From Meghimatium bilineatum (taxonomy: Eukaryota; Mollusca; Gastropoda; Stylommatophora; Philomycidae): a stretch of DNA of 64,000 nucleotides. Position numbers and translations under genes: made by a program. The notes under the pieces were generated by a model. The model saw only the letters and a program-made list of their open reading frames with translations. It made no database searches and was not told the origin of the DNA. How positions within the stretch are numbered: position 1 is the first letter of the stretch; each line of letters begins with the position of its first letter. Shown piece after piece: positions 44,404-56,000 of the stretch. The DNA lies in contig CM067314.1 of the NCBI GenBank assembly GCA_034231615.1, positions 8,247,501 to 8,311,500 of the forward strand, in the 5' to 3' direction.

Positions 44404-44490
44404 GTTCAAACTATTACCGTGGTTAAATGTTTCTCATATTTTACTAGCTAATTCCGTTGGTTTTTTCCCCCTACTCGTTCTTCATCTAAT
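44404..44490. repeat. ~85-bp direct repeat, right copy
   Basis: Second copy of 44044-44130, more than 85 percent identical by eye. Too long for a normal target-site duplication. Confidence 0.85.
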
Positions 44491-44499
44491 CTGTTACAA

Positions 44500-44630
44500 C
44501 CGCCTTCTTTGTCTTCCTTATTTTTGTGTTAAAATTATGTTTTGTTTAGTTTCTCTCCATCATTCTTCAGACGTTGAAGTGTCTAGCCCTCGTTTTCTTC
44601 TACCACTGTTCCTCGTTGCATCTTGTGTGG
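44500..44630 (-). pseudogene. LINE-B linker fragment
   Basis: 'gtctagccctcgttttcttc' and 'taccactg.tcctc.ttgcat' repeat 42886-42935, at the N-terminal side of the long LINE-B copy; a small additional remnant. Confidence 0.5.
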
Positions 44631-44989
44631 ATGTGCTTATGTGTGTGGGCGCGTGTGTAAATAAATATCTGAGTGTGAGTATATGTGTGTCGATGTATGT
44701 ATGTATATTAATGTCTGTCTGAGAATGTCTCTATGACAATGTATGTTAATGAAATGTTTGTCTGTGACTGTGTAAATGTCTGTATGAATGAACGTCTGTG
44801 AATGTCAGAATGTAAATGTATGTGTGTAAATGTATATAGCTGAATGTTCGTATATAAATATATGTGTGTTAATGCCTCTATGTAAATGCATGTCTGCCAA
44901 TCGGTGTGAGTAGGTGAATGTCTATCAGTGAATCTACGTGTGTAAGCGTTTGTCTCTGTGTGAATACATGTGTCCGAATGTCTGTCTGC

Positions 44990-45205
44990 GAATGTCTGTT
45001 TTTGAATATTTCTATGTGAATGTCTGTTTTTGAATATTTCTATGTGAATATCTGTTTTTGAATATTTCTATGTGAATGTCTGTTTTTGAATATTTCTATG
45101 TGAATGTCTGTTTTTGAATATTTCTATGTGAATGTCTGTTTTTGAATATTTCTATGTGAATGTCTGTTTTTGAATATTTCTATGTGAATGTCTGTTTTTT
45201 AAAGG
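44990..45205. repeat. 29-bp minisatellite, ~7 copies
   Basis: Unit 'tgaatatttctatgtgaatg' plus 'tctgttttt'. It grows out of a longer stretch (44650-45420) of loosely repeated 'tgtctgtgtgaatgt' words. Confidence 0.93.
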
Positions 45206-45434
45206 TTTCTATGGGAATGTTTTTGAGTGTTTCTATGTGAATGTATATGCGTCAATATCTTTCCATGGGTGTCTCTATGTGTAACTTCTAATCTATAGTG
45301 TGTCAATGTCTGTCCATGTGTGTTCCTGTGTGTACTCTCTCATCTGTAGTGTGTGAATGTTTCTATTTGTTAGTGTGTGTCTATATGTGTACCATCTCAT
45401 CTGTAATGTGTCAATGTACAAAATACTATCCTGA

Positions 45435-45897
45435 TGTAAACACAAATTCGTTGGGCAGGTCATTTGGTGCGTATGCCAGACTATCGCCTGCCAAAGATAC
45501 TTCTCTGTGGTGACCTAGAGAAGGCTAAAAATCTCAAGGTGGCCAAAATAAGCGCTACAATGACTCATTAAAAACCTCACTGAAAGCGTTTGAAATAGAC
45601 CAAGACACATGGGAAGAACTTGCACAAAATAGATCTACATGGCGCTCTACAGTCAAGAAGAGCGCATCATCTTGTGAAAAGAGGAGAAATGCTGCAGCTC
45701 AGCAGCGGAGAGTACCTAGAAAGTCACGGATAGACCAAAATCCGTCTACTGTCGTCATTCCATGTCCGAACTGTCCAAGAACATTTACAGCTCGAATAGG
45801 GCTCATTAGCCATCTACGAACTATTGCGCAAGATCGTAATTCTAACAGAATTTTCAAAAGTGGATGTAAAAATATGGTCATCATTACTTGTGATGAC
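45435..45897 (+). pseudogene. LINE-G RT tail with zinc-finger-like end
   Basis: Encodes, with stops near 45568-45585, a LINE tail: 'IRWAGHLVRMPDYRLPK' (with a frame change), 'IDQDTWEELAQNRSTWRSTV', 'KRRNAAAQQRRVPRKSR' and a terminal C2H2-like segment 'CPNCPRTFTARIGLISHLRT', in which the two Cys and first His are present but the second His is not at its expected place. This tail is usual for one LINE group and should not be read as a host zinc-finger gene. Confidence 0.75.
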
Positions 45898-45900
45898 CGA

Positions 45901-45962
45901 ACACACACACATACATATAATATACATACATATAATATACATACATATAATATACATATAAT
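45901..45962. repeat. (ACATACATATAAT)n microsatellite tail
   Basis: Short AC/ATA repeats directly after the LINE-G tail, probably its 3' microsatellite end. Confidence 0.85.
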
Positions 45963-46159
45963 ATGCGACTATGGGGTAGTAGATACATCATTGGGGGCTT
46001 ACATGATGAGAAACCACTATCCCACCATCACCCGTTTTCAAGAAGAAAATATAACCATATTGTCATTACAAACCTGTATGTTAAGGGTAAGGGAGGGTCA
46101 ACAGCGCTTCCCTCCTCACCCGGCACCATACACGCACGCTCAATGGTTTTCCCATGACC

Positions 46160-46267
46160 GGCTTCTGTCGAAGACCTGTTCGCTAAATTAAGTTCGACCC
46201 CATTCGTGATGATTTTTTAAAATTATTCTCGTGTTTTCATTGGTCAGTATTTACGAGACATAAACAT
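46160..46267 (-). repeat. repeat M, left piece (split copy)
   Basis: 'ttcgaccccattcgtgatga', 'aaattattctcgtgttttca' and 'ttggtcagtatttac' correspond to 37217-37470 without the MITE. The remainder of this M copy is at 46905-47030. Confidence 0.6.
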
Positions 46268-46905
46268 AAACATACAGGGAGAGAAACTACAACAAGTAAA
46301 ACAGTATCAATATCTTGGACACATAGTCACAAATGATGGCAGACATGAAACAGAAGTTAAAAGGAGAATAGGAATGGCTAAAAGTACCTTCAATGACATG
46401 AGGAAAATATTAATATCTAAACAAATTAATATTACAAACAAGTTATAAATGAGAATTATAAAATGCTACATCTATTCTGTATTAATGTATGGCTCAGAAA
46501 CATGGACACTAAATAAACAATTAGAAGACATAATTGATGCCTTTGAGATGTGGGTATATAGTAGAATAGGGAGAACATCATGGAAAGAGAGGAAAACAAA
46601 TAAAGAGGTGCTAAAGACACTTAATATGAAGAAAGAACTACTAAGAGAAATAAAGATCAGGCAAATAAAATATTTAGGACACATTAAAAGACCTTACGGA
46701 AGACCTTATTGAAGACCTTACTTGAGGGTAAAGCCAAAGGGAAGCGAGCAAGAGGTAGGCAGAGATACAAGTGGGAGAGTAACATCACACGATGGACAGG
46801 TTACAGTTTAGCAGAGTGCACCACCAAGACAAGAGACAGGGGATGTTGAAGATACGTTGCAACCAACCTTCGTTGCGGAGACGGCACTTAATGATGATGA
46901 TTCTC
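46268..46905 (+). pseudogene. LINE-D/H RT thumb and tail inserted in repeat M
   Basis: Encodes 'QVKQYQYLGHIVTNDGRHET', 'LMYGSETWTLNKQLEDIIDA', 'YSRIGRTSWKERKTNKEVLK' and 'IKYLGHIKR', then in another frame '[20 protein letters not shown]' and 'TKTRDRGCW', ending in (gat)n at about 46893. 5'-truncated, with frameshifts near 46448 and 46700. The final ~150 bp match 56450-56600. Confidence 0.82.
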
Positions 46906-47030
46906 CTTTTAACTTGGAGTTGAATGTCAAAACATAGCCACGACCGACCAATAGATTGGACGGAATTCGGAAACTAGTTCATGTTTACGTTTTAGTTGAC
47001 AGGTCTTCTATACCGTTTACCGGTCACGGT
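46905..47030 (-). repeat. repeat M, right piece (split copy)
   Basis: 'catagccacgaccgaccaat', 'gaattcggaaactagttcat' and 'gtttacgttttagttgacag' match 37480-37560. Confidence 0.65.
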
Positions 47031-47377
47031 TTTCCTCGTACAGAAAGGGAGATAATTCACTTCAAGTTTTGAAGTTTTATCAGCTACCGTGTTTACTCAT
47101 ATAATGAGAGTGAGTTCCCCGGAGCTTTCAGCGCTTGTCTTCAAAGCAGGTACGTTTATTTAGTGATTTCCCCTTAATTCTGTACAGTTTGAAAATTAAT
47201 GCCAGTGGTCATGATATTTGTTGTGATATTTTGCATGTAAATAGAAATAGTATATCTGGCCAACATGGCCGGCGTGATGGTGTAAACCTTTGCTCTCCTG
47301 CCGCGTCAGCTTCTATGACAGATCTAACAAATCGATAGAAGAACCCGTGTGCTAATATTTATACAATGAGCGAAGTT

Positions 47378-47600
47378 TTATGATATCCTATCTATAAGAA
47401 CATATAACAAAAGAATATCCGGGCGTGAAATCAAAGATAGACCAAGAAAACGGTGGATAGAAAACATCAAGATAGCCTTGAACAGACATGAACTAAATGC
47501 AATCACGGCAACACATCTGGCCTTAGAACAACAACTTAAGCTCCCAGCCCTTCGCTTAATGGGAAGGGCGAATGCGATCAACCATCATTCACCCGTGTGA
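47378..47600 (+). pseudogene. LINE-B 3' tail fragment
   Basis: The + strand encodes 'RPRKRWIENIKIALNRHELN', 'ITATHLALEQQLKLP' and ends 'NAINHHSPV' then stop, the same C-terminus as 41332-41709 in reverse orientation. A short 5'-truncated copy. Confidence 0.8.
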
Positions 47601-47819
47601 AGACAATATAAATAGTTGTATGCGTTTATTGATCAAAGTTTTTAATTAGATAAATATAAGAAACAACAAAGACAGTTTTTGACAAATATGTTCAATACAT
47701 AGATAAATCTAGATACAAAGGGGAGATTAGTAACTAAATTTAACTGCTGTGAGAAGTACCGAGTTGTATAATGTACACAGAAGGTTTCAACTCTCTGCAT
47801 GAAACCAAGTAGAAGTCTT
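47601..47819. other. intergenic sequence
   Basis: No supported features; it leads into the 46-bp satellite. Confidence 0.4.
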
Positions 47820-49825
47820 CTACTCAGAGAGTATAGTTATAGACCTAATTGTAGCACAAGGTATTTCACACTGAGTTGGTCTACTATAAGTGAGCTGTAG
47901 CAGAAGGTATTTCACACTGAGTTGGTCTAATGCGTCTGTGCTGTAGAACGAGATATTTCACACTGAGTTGGTCTACTGTGCCTGAGCTGTAGCACAAGGT
48001 ATTTCACACTGAGCTGGTCTATGTCTGAGCTGTAGCAGAAGGTATTTCACACTGAGTTGGTCTACTGTGTCTGAGCTGTAGCACAAGGTATTTCACACTG
48101 AGCTGGTCTATGTCTGAGCTGTAGCAGTAGGTATTTCACACTGAGCTGGTCTACTATGTCTGAGCTGTAGCAGAAGGTATTTCACACTGAGTTGGTCTAC
48201 TGTGTCTGATCTGTAGCAGAAGGTATTTCACACTGAGTTGGTCTACTGTGTCTGTGCTGTAGAACGAGGTATTTCACACTGAGTTGGTCTACTGTGTCTG
48301 TGCTGTAGAACGAGGTATTTCACACTGAGTTGGTCTACTGTGTCTGATCTGTAGAACGAGGTATTTCACACTGAGTTGGTCTACTGTGTCTGAGCTGTAG
48401 AACGAGGTATTTCACACTGAGTTGGTCTACTGCGTCTGTGCTGTAGAACGAGATATTTCACACTGAGTTGGTCTACTGTGCCTGAGCTGTAGCACAAGGT
48501 ATTTCACACTGAGCTGGTCTATGTCTGAGCTGTAGCAGAAGGTATTTCACACTGAGTTGGTCTACTGTGTCTGAGCTGTAGCACAAGGTATTTCACACTG
48601 AGCTGGTCTATGTCTGAGCTGTAGCAGAAGGTATTTCACACTGAGCTGGTCTACTATGTCTGAGCTGTAGCAGAAGGTATTTCACACTGAGTTGGTCTAC
48701 TGTGTCTGATCTGTAGCAGAAGGTATTTCACACTGAGTTGGTCTACTGTGTCTGTGCTGTAGAACGAGGTATTTCACACTGAGTTGGTCTACTGTGTCTG
48801 TGCTGTAGAACGAGGTATTTCACACTGAGTTGGTCTACTGTGTCTGATCTGTAGAACGAGGTATTTCACACTGAGTTGGTCTACTGTGTCTGAGCTGTAG
48901 AACGAGGTATTTCACACTGAGTTGGTCTACTGTGTCTGTGCTGTAGAACGAGGTATTTCACACTGAGTTGGTCTACTGTGTCTGTGCTGTAGAACGAGGT
49001 ATTTCACTCTGAGTTGGTCTACTGTGTCTGATCTGTAGAACGAGGTATTTCACACTGAGTTGATCTACTATGTCTGAGCTGTAGCAGAAGGTATTTCACA
49101 CTGAGTTGATCAACTATGTTTGAGCTGTAGCAGAAGGTATTTCACACTGAGTTGGTCTACTGTGTCTGAGCTGTAGCACAAGGTATTCCACACTGAGTTG
49201 ATCAACTATGTTTGAGCTGTAGCAGAAGGTATTTCACACTGAGTTGGTCTACTGTGTCTGAGCTGTAGCAGAAGGTATTTCATACTAAGCTGGTCTACTA
49301 TGTCTGAGCTGTAGCAGAAGGTATTTCACACTGAGTTGATCTACTATGTCTGAGCTGTAGCAGAAGGTATTTCACACTGAGTTGGTCTACTGTGTCTGAG
49401 TGAGCTGTAGCAGAAGGTATTTCACACTGAGTTGGTCTACTGTGTCTGAGCTGTAGCAGAAAGTATTTCACACTGAGTTGGTCTACTGTGTCTGAGCTGT
49501 ATTACAAGGTATTTCACACTGAGTTGGTCTACTATATCTGAGCTGTAGCAGAAGGTATTTCACACTGAGCTGGTCTACTATGTCTGAGCTGTAGCAGAAG
49601 GTATTTCACACTGAGTTGGTGTACTATGTCTGAGCTGTAGCAGAAGGTATTTCACACTGATCTGGTCTACTATGTCTGAGCTGTAGCAGAAGGTATTTCA
49701 CACTGATCTGGTCTACTATGTCTGAGCTGTAGCAGAAGGTATTTCACACTGATCTGGTCTACTATGTCTGAGCTGTAGCAGAAGGTATTTCACACTGAGT
49801 TGGTGTACTATAAGTGAGATGTTAG
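47820..49825. repeat. 46-bp minisatellite, ~43 copies, with higher-order structure
   Basis: Unit core 'ggtatttcacactgagttgg' plus 'tctactgtgtctgagctgtagcaga'. Occasional 42-bp units lack 'tact'. The variant string beginning 'cctgagctgtagcacaaggt' appears at 47981 and 48481 followed by the same succession of variants, so a ~500-bp block was duplicated. Confidence 0.97.
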
Positions 49826-49841
49826 TTAGTTTGAACCTTTC

Positions 49842-50510
49842 GTGCCGCAAGCGACACATAGGGCAGAGGATTTGGTTCTTCATATGATGCGGTCCGCTGC
49901 CTGCAGCTTTAGTTCCTGGATGGTATTACGGCATATTAATTCCCCTTCTTTAAGAATGGTGTTTTTAATGGTTGTTTTAGGTTTTCCTCTTTTTCTTTTA
50001 CCCTCAGGTGACCCCATAATGGCTTGTTGGTTTATTCTGTTTACATCTAGTCGTAAAACGTGACCATGTATTTCCATCTTCGTTTTCTTATGATGTTTGA
50101 AACATACTCTTGGTGTGTTATGTCTCTTAGATCACTATTTGTGACGAAGTCGCTCCATTTTATGTTCATCAGTTTGTGAAGACATTTGTTTTCGAAGCTG
50201 TTTAGGTTTGTTGTCTGTTGCTTGAGTTGATTTCCAGCTTTCACTACCATATGTTAACACTGAGACAATACATGAGTTAAATAGCTTTAGTTTGGTGTTT
50301 GTCCCTAGATCTTCTGATTTCCAGATATTAGTTAATTTAGCAAATGTGCTAGTTGCCACTGCTATACTTGTGTTTATTTCTGTCATTGAGTCTCCTTCAA
50401 CAAACATTCGGCTACCGAAGTAGTTAAAGCTGTAGATTTTTTCCAGTATTTGGTTATTTACTAAGATGACATTTGTTGATCTCGTGAGATGTAGCGGGAG
50501 GTATTTCATA
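49842..50510 (-). pseudogene. LINE-E RT thumb and tail
   Basis: The minus strand encodes, in three frames, 'EKIYSFNYFGSRMFVEGDSM', 'TNIWKSEDLGTNTKLKLFNS', 'CIVSVLTYGSESW', 'TNSDLRDITHQEYVSNIIRK', 'RRWKYM', 'GHVLRLDVNRINQQAIMGSP' and 'EGKRKRGKPKTTIKNTI'. RT thumb and tail of a LINE, 5'-truncated, at least two frameshifts. Confidence 0.85.
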
Positions 50511-50879
50511 CTCAGTCTATCTACTTAATCTGAGCTCGTTTTTACTGGCAGTTAATTTCTTATTGAATCATTGCCTCGCTCATTACGACTGATATTTTTT
50601 TTAAATTTGCAAATTTCGCTGTGATCGTCGTGCCGATGTGATTTAGTCTTTGTTTTGGTAGAAAACATCAACTTTGGAAGTCTTTCGGTGTTGTTTGTGA
50701 CTATAATCGGTAGTGCATCTTCGTGAACGTTTCCTCTTGTGTGGGTATGCCGCACTCATAGCAGCATATACATAATGTAAGAAAATGTGAATAACATAAT
50801 TACAAATTATAACGTCCAAACGTCATGGAAAATGTAAGACTATGCGAAAAACCATTTAATACAAGAAGCATTGAGGTGT
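50511..50879. other. intergenic sequence, no gene seen
   Basis: No supported features. Confidence 0.4.
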
Positions 50880-51240
50880 GTCATGTGACGTATTCCTTCC
50901 AGAACGTTGTCTTCCCAATGAACTCTCTGAACCTCTCTCTGTCTTGGGCGATGTGGCTTGCATTTTCTAGCGATGTATTCATGTTATCTTTAATGTCGTC
51001 AGTCCATCGTCTTCTTGGTCTGCCCCTTCTCCTCTTCCCAGGTACTCTTCCCTCCATTATTTGTCTTTCTAAACAGTTATGTCTCTTTATATGACCAAAC
51101 AGGCGTAGTTTTCTTTTTGTTATTGTTTTTAGTAACCAACACTCTGGAATATTCAGTGTGTTTATAATATCTCCTAGAGAAAAAGTTCGGTTAATCCATT
51201 GGAAATTTCTAGGCACAATATTCCCGTAGGTTGCCATTAC
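50880..51240 (-). pseudogene. LINE-D 3' tail fragment
   Basis: The minus strand encodes 'ECWLLKTITKRKLRLFGHIK', 'RHNCLERQIMEGRVPGKRRR', 'GRPRRRWTDDIKDNM' and 'GKTTFWKEYVT' then stop. Paralogue of 32985-33275. The open frame continues upstream to 51345, but I recognise only the tail. Confidence 0.85.
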
Positions 51241-51349
51241 TTTCGGGAAGGAACAACCGTTAATCGAGCACCGTAAAGAGAACACATTCGTTCTAGTCGG
51301 CCATTTTGGCGGAAGACCAAATACAAATTGAGGTACTTGATACAATTAG

Positions 51350-51784
51350 ACTTTATAGGTTTTACAACGCACAATATCAGGTTTTAAGTTTTTGTAGAAT
51401 TATTTTGCTAATATAAGCCACCATTACCTGATGTCAATAATGTACCGTCGTAGAATGAAAGAGCAGAGAAACTCTAAATTAATAATGAACAGATAACATG
51501 AAAGACTTGACCGCTCAAGATGTGTCCACACTCATCCGTATCGTTGGGGGATAGAAATCGATGAATGCCTGTTTGTGCGTTGATGCGTCCAATTACCCCA
51601 CTGACCTTACCGAGTTATGGGTATTACTCGCACGTATGTGTATGTGTGACTGAATATGGTGTCACTGTATGTGTGTGTCTTCGTGCGCGTGTGTATGTGT
51701 ATGTATGTATGGTGGAATATATTTATATTACAAGGTGGCCGTATAATTGCTATTTTTGAAAGCGAGCTATTTCTAAAAATAGTA
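51350..51784. other. intergenic sequence with (GTGTAT)n
   Basis: Short GT-rich microsatellite stretches near 51630-51710; nothing else supported. Confidence 0.4.
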
Positions 51785-52425
51785 ATCATGTGATAAAGCT
51801 AATGTTGTGATCATGTGACATAGTTAACGTTGTGAGCATGTGACATAGTTAACGTTGTGATCATGTGACATAGTTAATGTGACGATAAGATGACAATGTT
51901 CGTATTATAACATGATGGCAGTGTTACGATCAGGTGACACTGTTAGTGTTATGGTCAGGTGACACTGTTAGTGTTTATGTCAGGTGACACTGTTAGTGTT
52001 ATGGTCAGGTGACACTGTTAGTGTTATAGTCAGGTGACACTGTTAGTGTTATGATGAGGTGACACTGTTGGTGTTATGATCAGATGACACTGTTAGTGTT
52101 ATGATGAGATGACACTGTTGGTGTTATGATCAGATGACACTGATAGTGTTATGATGAGATGACACTGGTGGTGTTATGATGAGATGACACTGTTAGTGTT
52201 ATGATCAGATCACAATGTTAGTGTTATGTTATGGTAAGATAACACTGTTAGTGTTATGATCAGATGATACTGTTAGTGTTATGATCAGATGACAATGTTA
52301 ATGTTGTAATCAGATGACACTGTTAATATTATGATAAGATGACACTGTTAATGTTATGATAAGATGGCACTGTTAATGTTATGATCAGATGACAATGTTA
52401 GTGCTATAACTTTATGATTAGATAC
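51785..52425. repeat. 25-bp minisatellite, ~25 copies
   Basis: Unit core 'gacactgttagtgttatgat' plus 'cagat', diverging at both ends. Unrelated in sequence to the other 25-bp satellite in this window. Confidence 0.95.
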
Positions 52426-52869
52426 CTAATTATTTTTTTAATGTGATTACAAATTTAAATATACACTATTCTTGATATTCTTCATCAACAGATTTTTGGA
52501 AAACTTCGACAACAAAACACGTATTTCGTATCTGTAGGGACGGTTCAGACTTGTCCCCATTACTCATTGAATCATGCATCTACTTAAAGCTGAACATATC
52601 TGCTGCAACTGACCGCAGGGATGTTTACTTTGAACGAGCCAAATAAATAACAACAAATTCCACACTAATGTCAGTTCCACACTATCAGTCTCTTCAAATT
52701 TGATCTGTATTTTCAAGAAATCTGGCTACATTGTTTCACAATATTGACTGTCGTCGATACCATCTGATGTACCCATCATGATTGAGCTACAGCGTTGGGG
52801 ATTCGTTATGTTTGGAGACATGTTATTCGCTACTATCATACTGACCACGCCTCCACGAAGGATTACGTG
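52426..52869. other. upstream region of the G-alpha gene
   Basis: No TATA box or initiator that I can support. The frame of exon 1 stays open upstream to an ATG at 52795, but those 25 codons do not resemble any G-alpha N-terminus. Transcription may start here or in a farther upstream non-coding exon. Confidence 0.4.
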
Positions 52870-53029
52870 ATGGCCTGCTTTAGTGGGTGTATCCCCGAGA
52901 GAGATGGTGGAGGCCCATACTCTAGTCACGAGGAGGCCAAACAAGCAAGACTGAGGGACAAAGAACTCACCAAATTACTTAATAAACAACACAAAGAGGA
53001 TCTTAAAAGACTAAAGCTTCTTTTATTAG
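52870..53029 (+). CDS. G-alpha exon 1 (N-terminal helix)
   Basis: Encodes [16 protein letters not shown]... followed by a charged helix ([17 protein letters not shown]...HKEDLKRL) and strand beta-1 KLLLLG, with the final Gly codon split (G|GT) across the intron. The ATG at 52870 is chosen because G-alpha chains start M-x-C for lipidation and it has G at -3 and +4. Residue 2 is Ala, so N-myristoylation is not expected; Cys3 and perhaps Cys7 could be palmitoylated. Donor AG|GTAAGA. About 54 residues, with a Gly/Pro-rich insertion after residue 7 relative to common G-alphas. Confidence 0.9.
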
Positions 53030-56000
53030 GTAAGACATGTCAAATCTTACACAGCTAATGTCTCCCTCATTCTTTTACATGTACGCATATACATACTGCT
53101 CAAAAAACAAACGCAACATTATTTCAAACAAGCGCCAAAATTTTATTTTGCGGTTTAATGTTTCAACCTTGGCATGAAGAAACTTTCAGACTTGAACTAA
53201 ACCAAACCAGTCTCCACTCATTCCCAAACTGTCCATTCTGGCGATGCGGGTACGTAAGAACAGGATCTCAGTAGGGTCTTCTAGCGCAAAGGCCAGTGTC
53301 GTACAGCCGGTTTCTGACTGACGATATGAAATTCTACGAGCTGCTGGCATTGACTGGACTAGAAAACTCAGATAAAAATCGATTCCCGAGATTACGAAAC
53401 CGTGTGAAGCGATCTTCGACAGGAGCTGTGACTCTGGGTCTTCCACTACGCGACGTGTCTGCCACTGAGCGGTTTGTTGAAATCGCCTCCAAAGGTGACT
53501 AATGATGCTTCTAACCACATTAAATTGTCTGGTCACTACATTTGTGATTCTCCAGTATGTAAGCGTCCAATGATGATGTATAATTGTTCTGTAGTAAGAC
53601 GAACCATACTTACAGATTGAAATTTCAATTGAATATATTCGACGACGGTCAATCTTTTATAGGCATTCAGTAATATGGTCAGAGGGTTTTGTATTGAGTA
53701 AGTTTCACGGAGTTCTTATGAACCTGTCACGAGTTATTGCCATAAATGTTGTTTTGACCGTGACCTCTTTCATGACCTCACGAATCTTGAGGTGAGTACA
53801 ATTCAGGTAACCACGAGACGAGAAGTTAATGACTGGGTGAACAAAGTCGATAGGTTGAATGAGGCCCAATCAACGAATATCTTTTATAGAAGTAACTCCA
53901 AACATGTTCCATTTCTTTTTTAACAGTATATTACTGAGTTATTCATCCCTCTGTGTCTACTGTCACGCATATCCGCTGAAATTGCCCTGTTGACTTTAGC
54001 AGTGCCTTCTTTGAGATGGGCCTAGCTATTTCTGCTTGTTTCTGATCTACCACTTGCAGCATGAATGAAAATCATGTAATGTGTCCTTGCCATTAATGTT
54101 ACATTTTACATCACAGACATGCCCAAGACCTATTTTCTTGTTAAGTACTGCCTTATCGACAGCTTCCACAATCAAAATTATACCTGAGATCTGCACTTTC
54201 CAGGTGAACATTCTTCACGTATTGGTCAAGATCCAACCCTCATTTCTTAGTACATCGGTGCACTATAATCCGACTAATACCTATAACTTTCTTCTTCATA
54301 ATTCTGTCCACTCACACTCCTGCCGCGATTCCCTACCACCATCCACACTCCTGCCGCGATTCCCTACCACCATCCACACTCCTGCCGCGATTCCCTACCA
54401 CCATCCACACTCCTGCCGCGATTCCCTACCATTATCTGTACTATGTAGTGCGGAAGACGACTTTCTTGATCCATAATTGACTTCTACCTCCGTCTTGGAC
54501 ACGTGAATTTTTCAAAGTCCCTCTATGGTAGCTTACAGATGTGGAGTCAATATTATTTGGTAATAACTGCATCACCAACAGGCCAAACTTGGAAAATGAC
54601 ATGAAGTTTAGCTATTCACTTGTACCACACATGATATGAACTATGAGAGATTAATATATGAACGTGGACAGTACCGTTTCTTAGTCGTCGTGTGTTATAT
54701 TGTCTTGCTGATACATGCCTTTTAACCGAAACGTCAATTTCTATGTGATATTATATGCGTTACCGGTGATTAACAAAACATCATTAATCTTTTCCAAGAA
54801 TATTAGGAATATATTTGGCCACAATCTTATGCTATCTTACTTGATGTAATTGTTCTATCTTACTTGATGTAATTGTTCTATCTTACTTGATGTAATTGTT
54901 CTATCTTACTTGATGTAATTGTTCTATCTTACTTGATGTAATTGTTCTATCTTACTTGATGTAATTGTTCTATCTTACTTGATGTAATTGTTCTATCTTA
55001 CTTGATGTAATTGTTCTATCTTACTTGATGTAATTGTTCTATCTTACTTGATGTAATTGTTCTATCTTACTTGATGTTAATGTGCTATCTTACTTTATGT
55101 ATATGTATTATCGTATTTAGTGCATATGTGATATATTACGTGATGTATAAGTGTCATCTTACGTGACGTATTAGTGCTATTTTACTGCATGTATGAATGA
55201 CATCTTACTTGATGTAAAAGTGTCATCTTACTTGATGTATACGTGCTATCATATCTGATATATAACTGCTATCTTACTTGACGTATGATTGTTGTTTTAC
55301 TGGGTGTATGATTGCTATCTTATTTGGTAAACAAATGTTATTTTACTTGATCCTCGAGTGCTAACGTTCTTGCTATGTAAATGCGGTGTTTTGTTGTTGG
55401 TTGTTTGTGTTTACTTTTTCATAACCAACAAGACACTTCGTGTGATTCCCGCAGGGGAGCGTGAAGTACGTTTTTCTGTCGCTTGTAGCTAAGCTGCGTT
55501 GTTTGCGCCTTCCTGCCCAACACATCCATTTTCAGCATGTCTTTAATTCTGGCGGGCTTCCCTAGTCTGTGACATCATCCTTCTTATCTTTCGCTAGGCG
55601 ATGTGTATCGACTCCACGGCGTGACGGTTTATCACCCATCGGACTTGGACTTTTCACATCAAAACATGCCCCTGAAAGGCAGTCTCCGAGGAGGCGGTAT
55701 TCAGGGATTTGGGCTAGGGTTGACTACGTTTATCTCCTACGAGGTATTCCGCTGCCAGTTAAATGTGTTTCGAGTAATTAGACTATTGTGCCAGTGCCCA
55801 TCTGGCAATTATTCATCTACATGCATGATTCCGGTGTAGGAAAATATTCGACAGTAGAGTAGGTCCAGCTTCGTTCGCCTCTTAGTCGAGGTGTCATACA
55901 CCGACATCGTGAACCTCCTCGTCTAAGCCTGAGTCTTTACACATATTAGAAACACCGGGTACCAGAAGCCTGTTCTCGAGCTGAACAATATTTTACTTCC

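Noticed and set aside
45775-45900. Host C2H2 zinc-finger gene
   Set aside because: The motif is the usual C-terminus of a LINE protein and is preceded by LINE tail sequence with stops.
47820-49825. Possible CRISPR array
   Set aside because: Direct repeats are contiguous without unique spacers and the genome is eukaryotic. The same applies to the 25- to 42-bp arrays elsewhere.
52795-52869. Upstream ATG extending G-alpha exon 1 by 25 codons
   Set aside because: The extension has no similarity to G-alpha N-termini, while the ATG at 52870 gives the expected M-x-C start in a better context.
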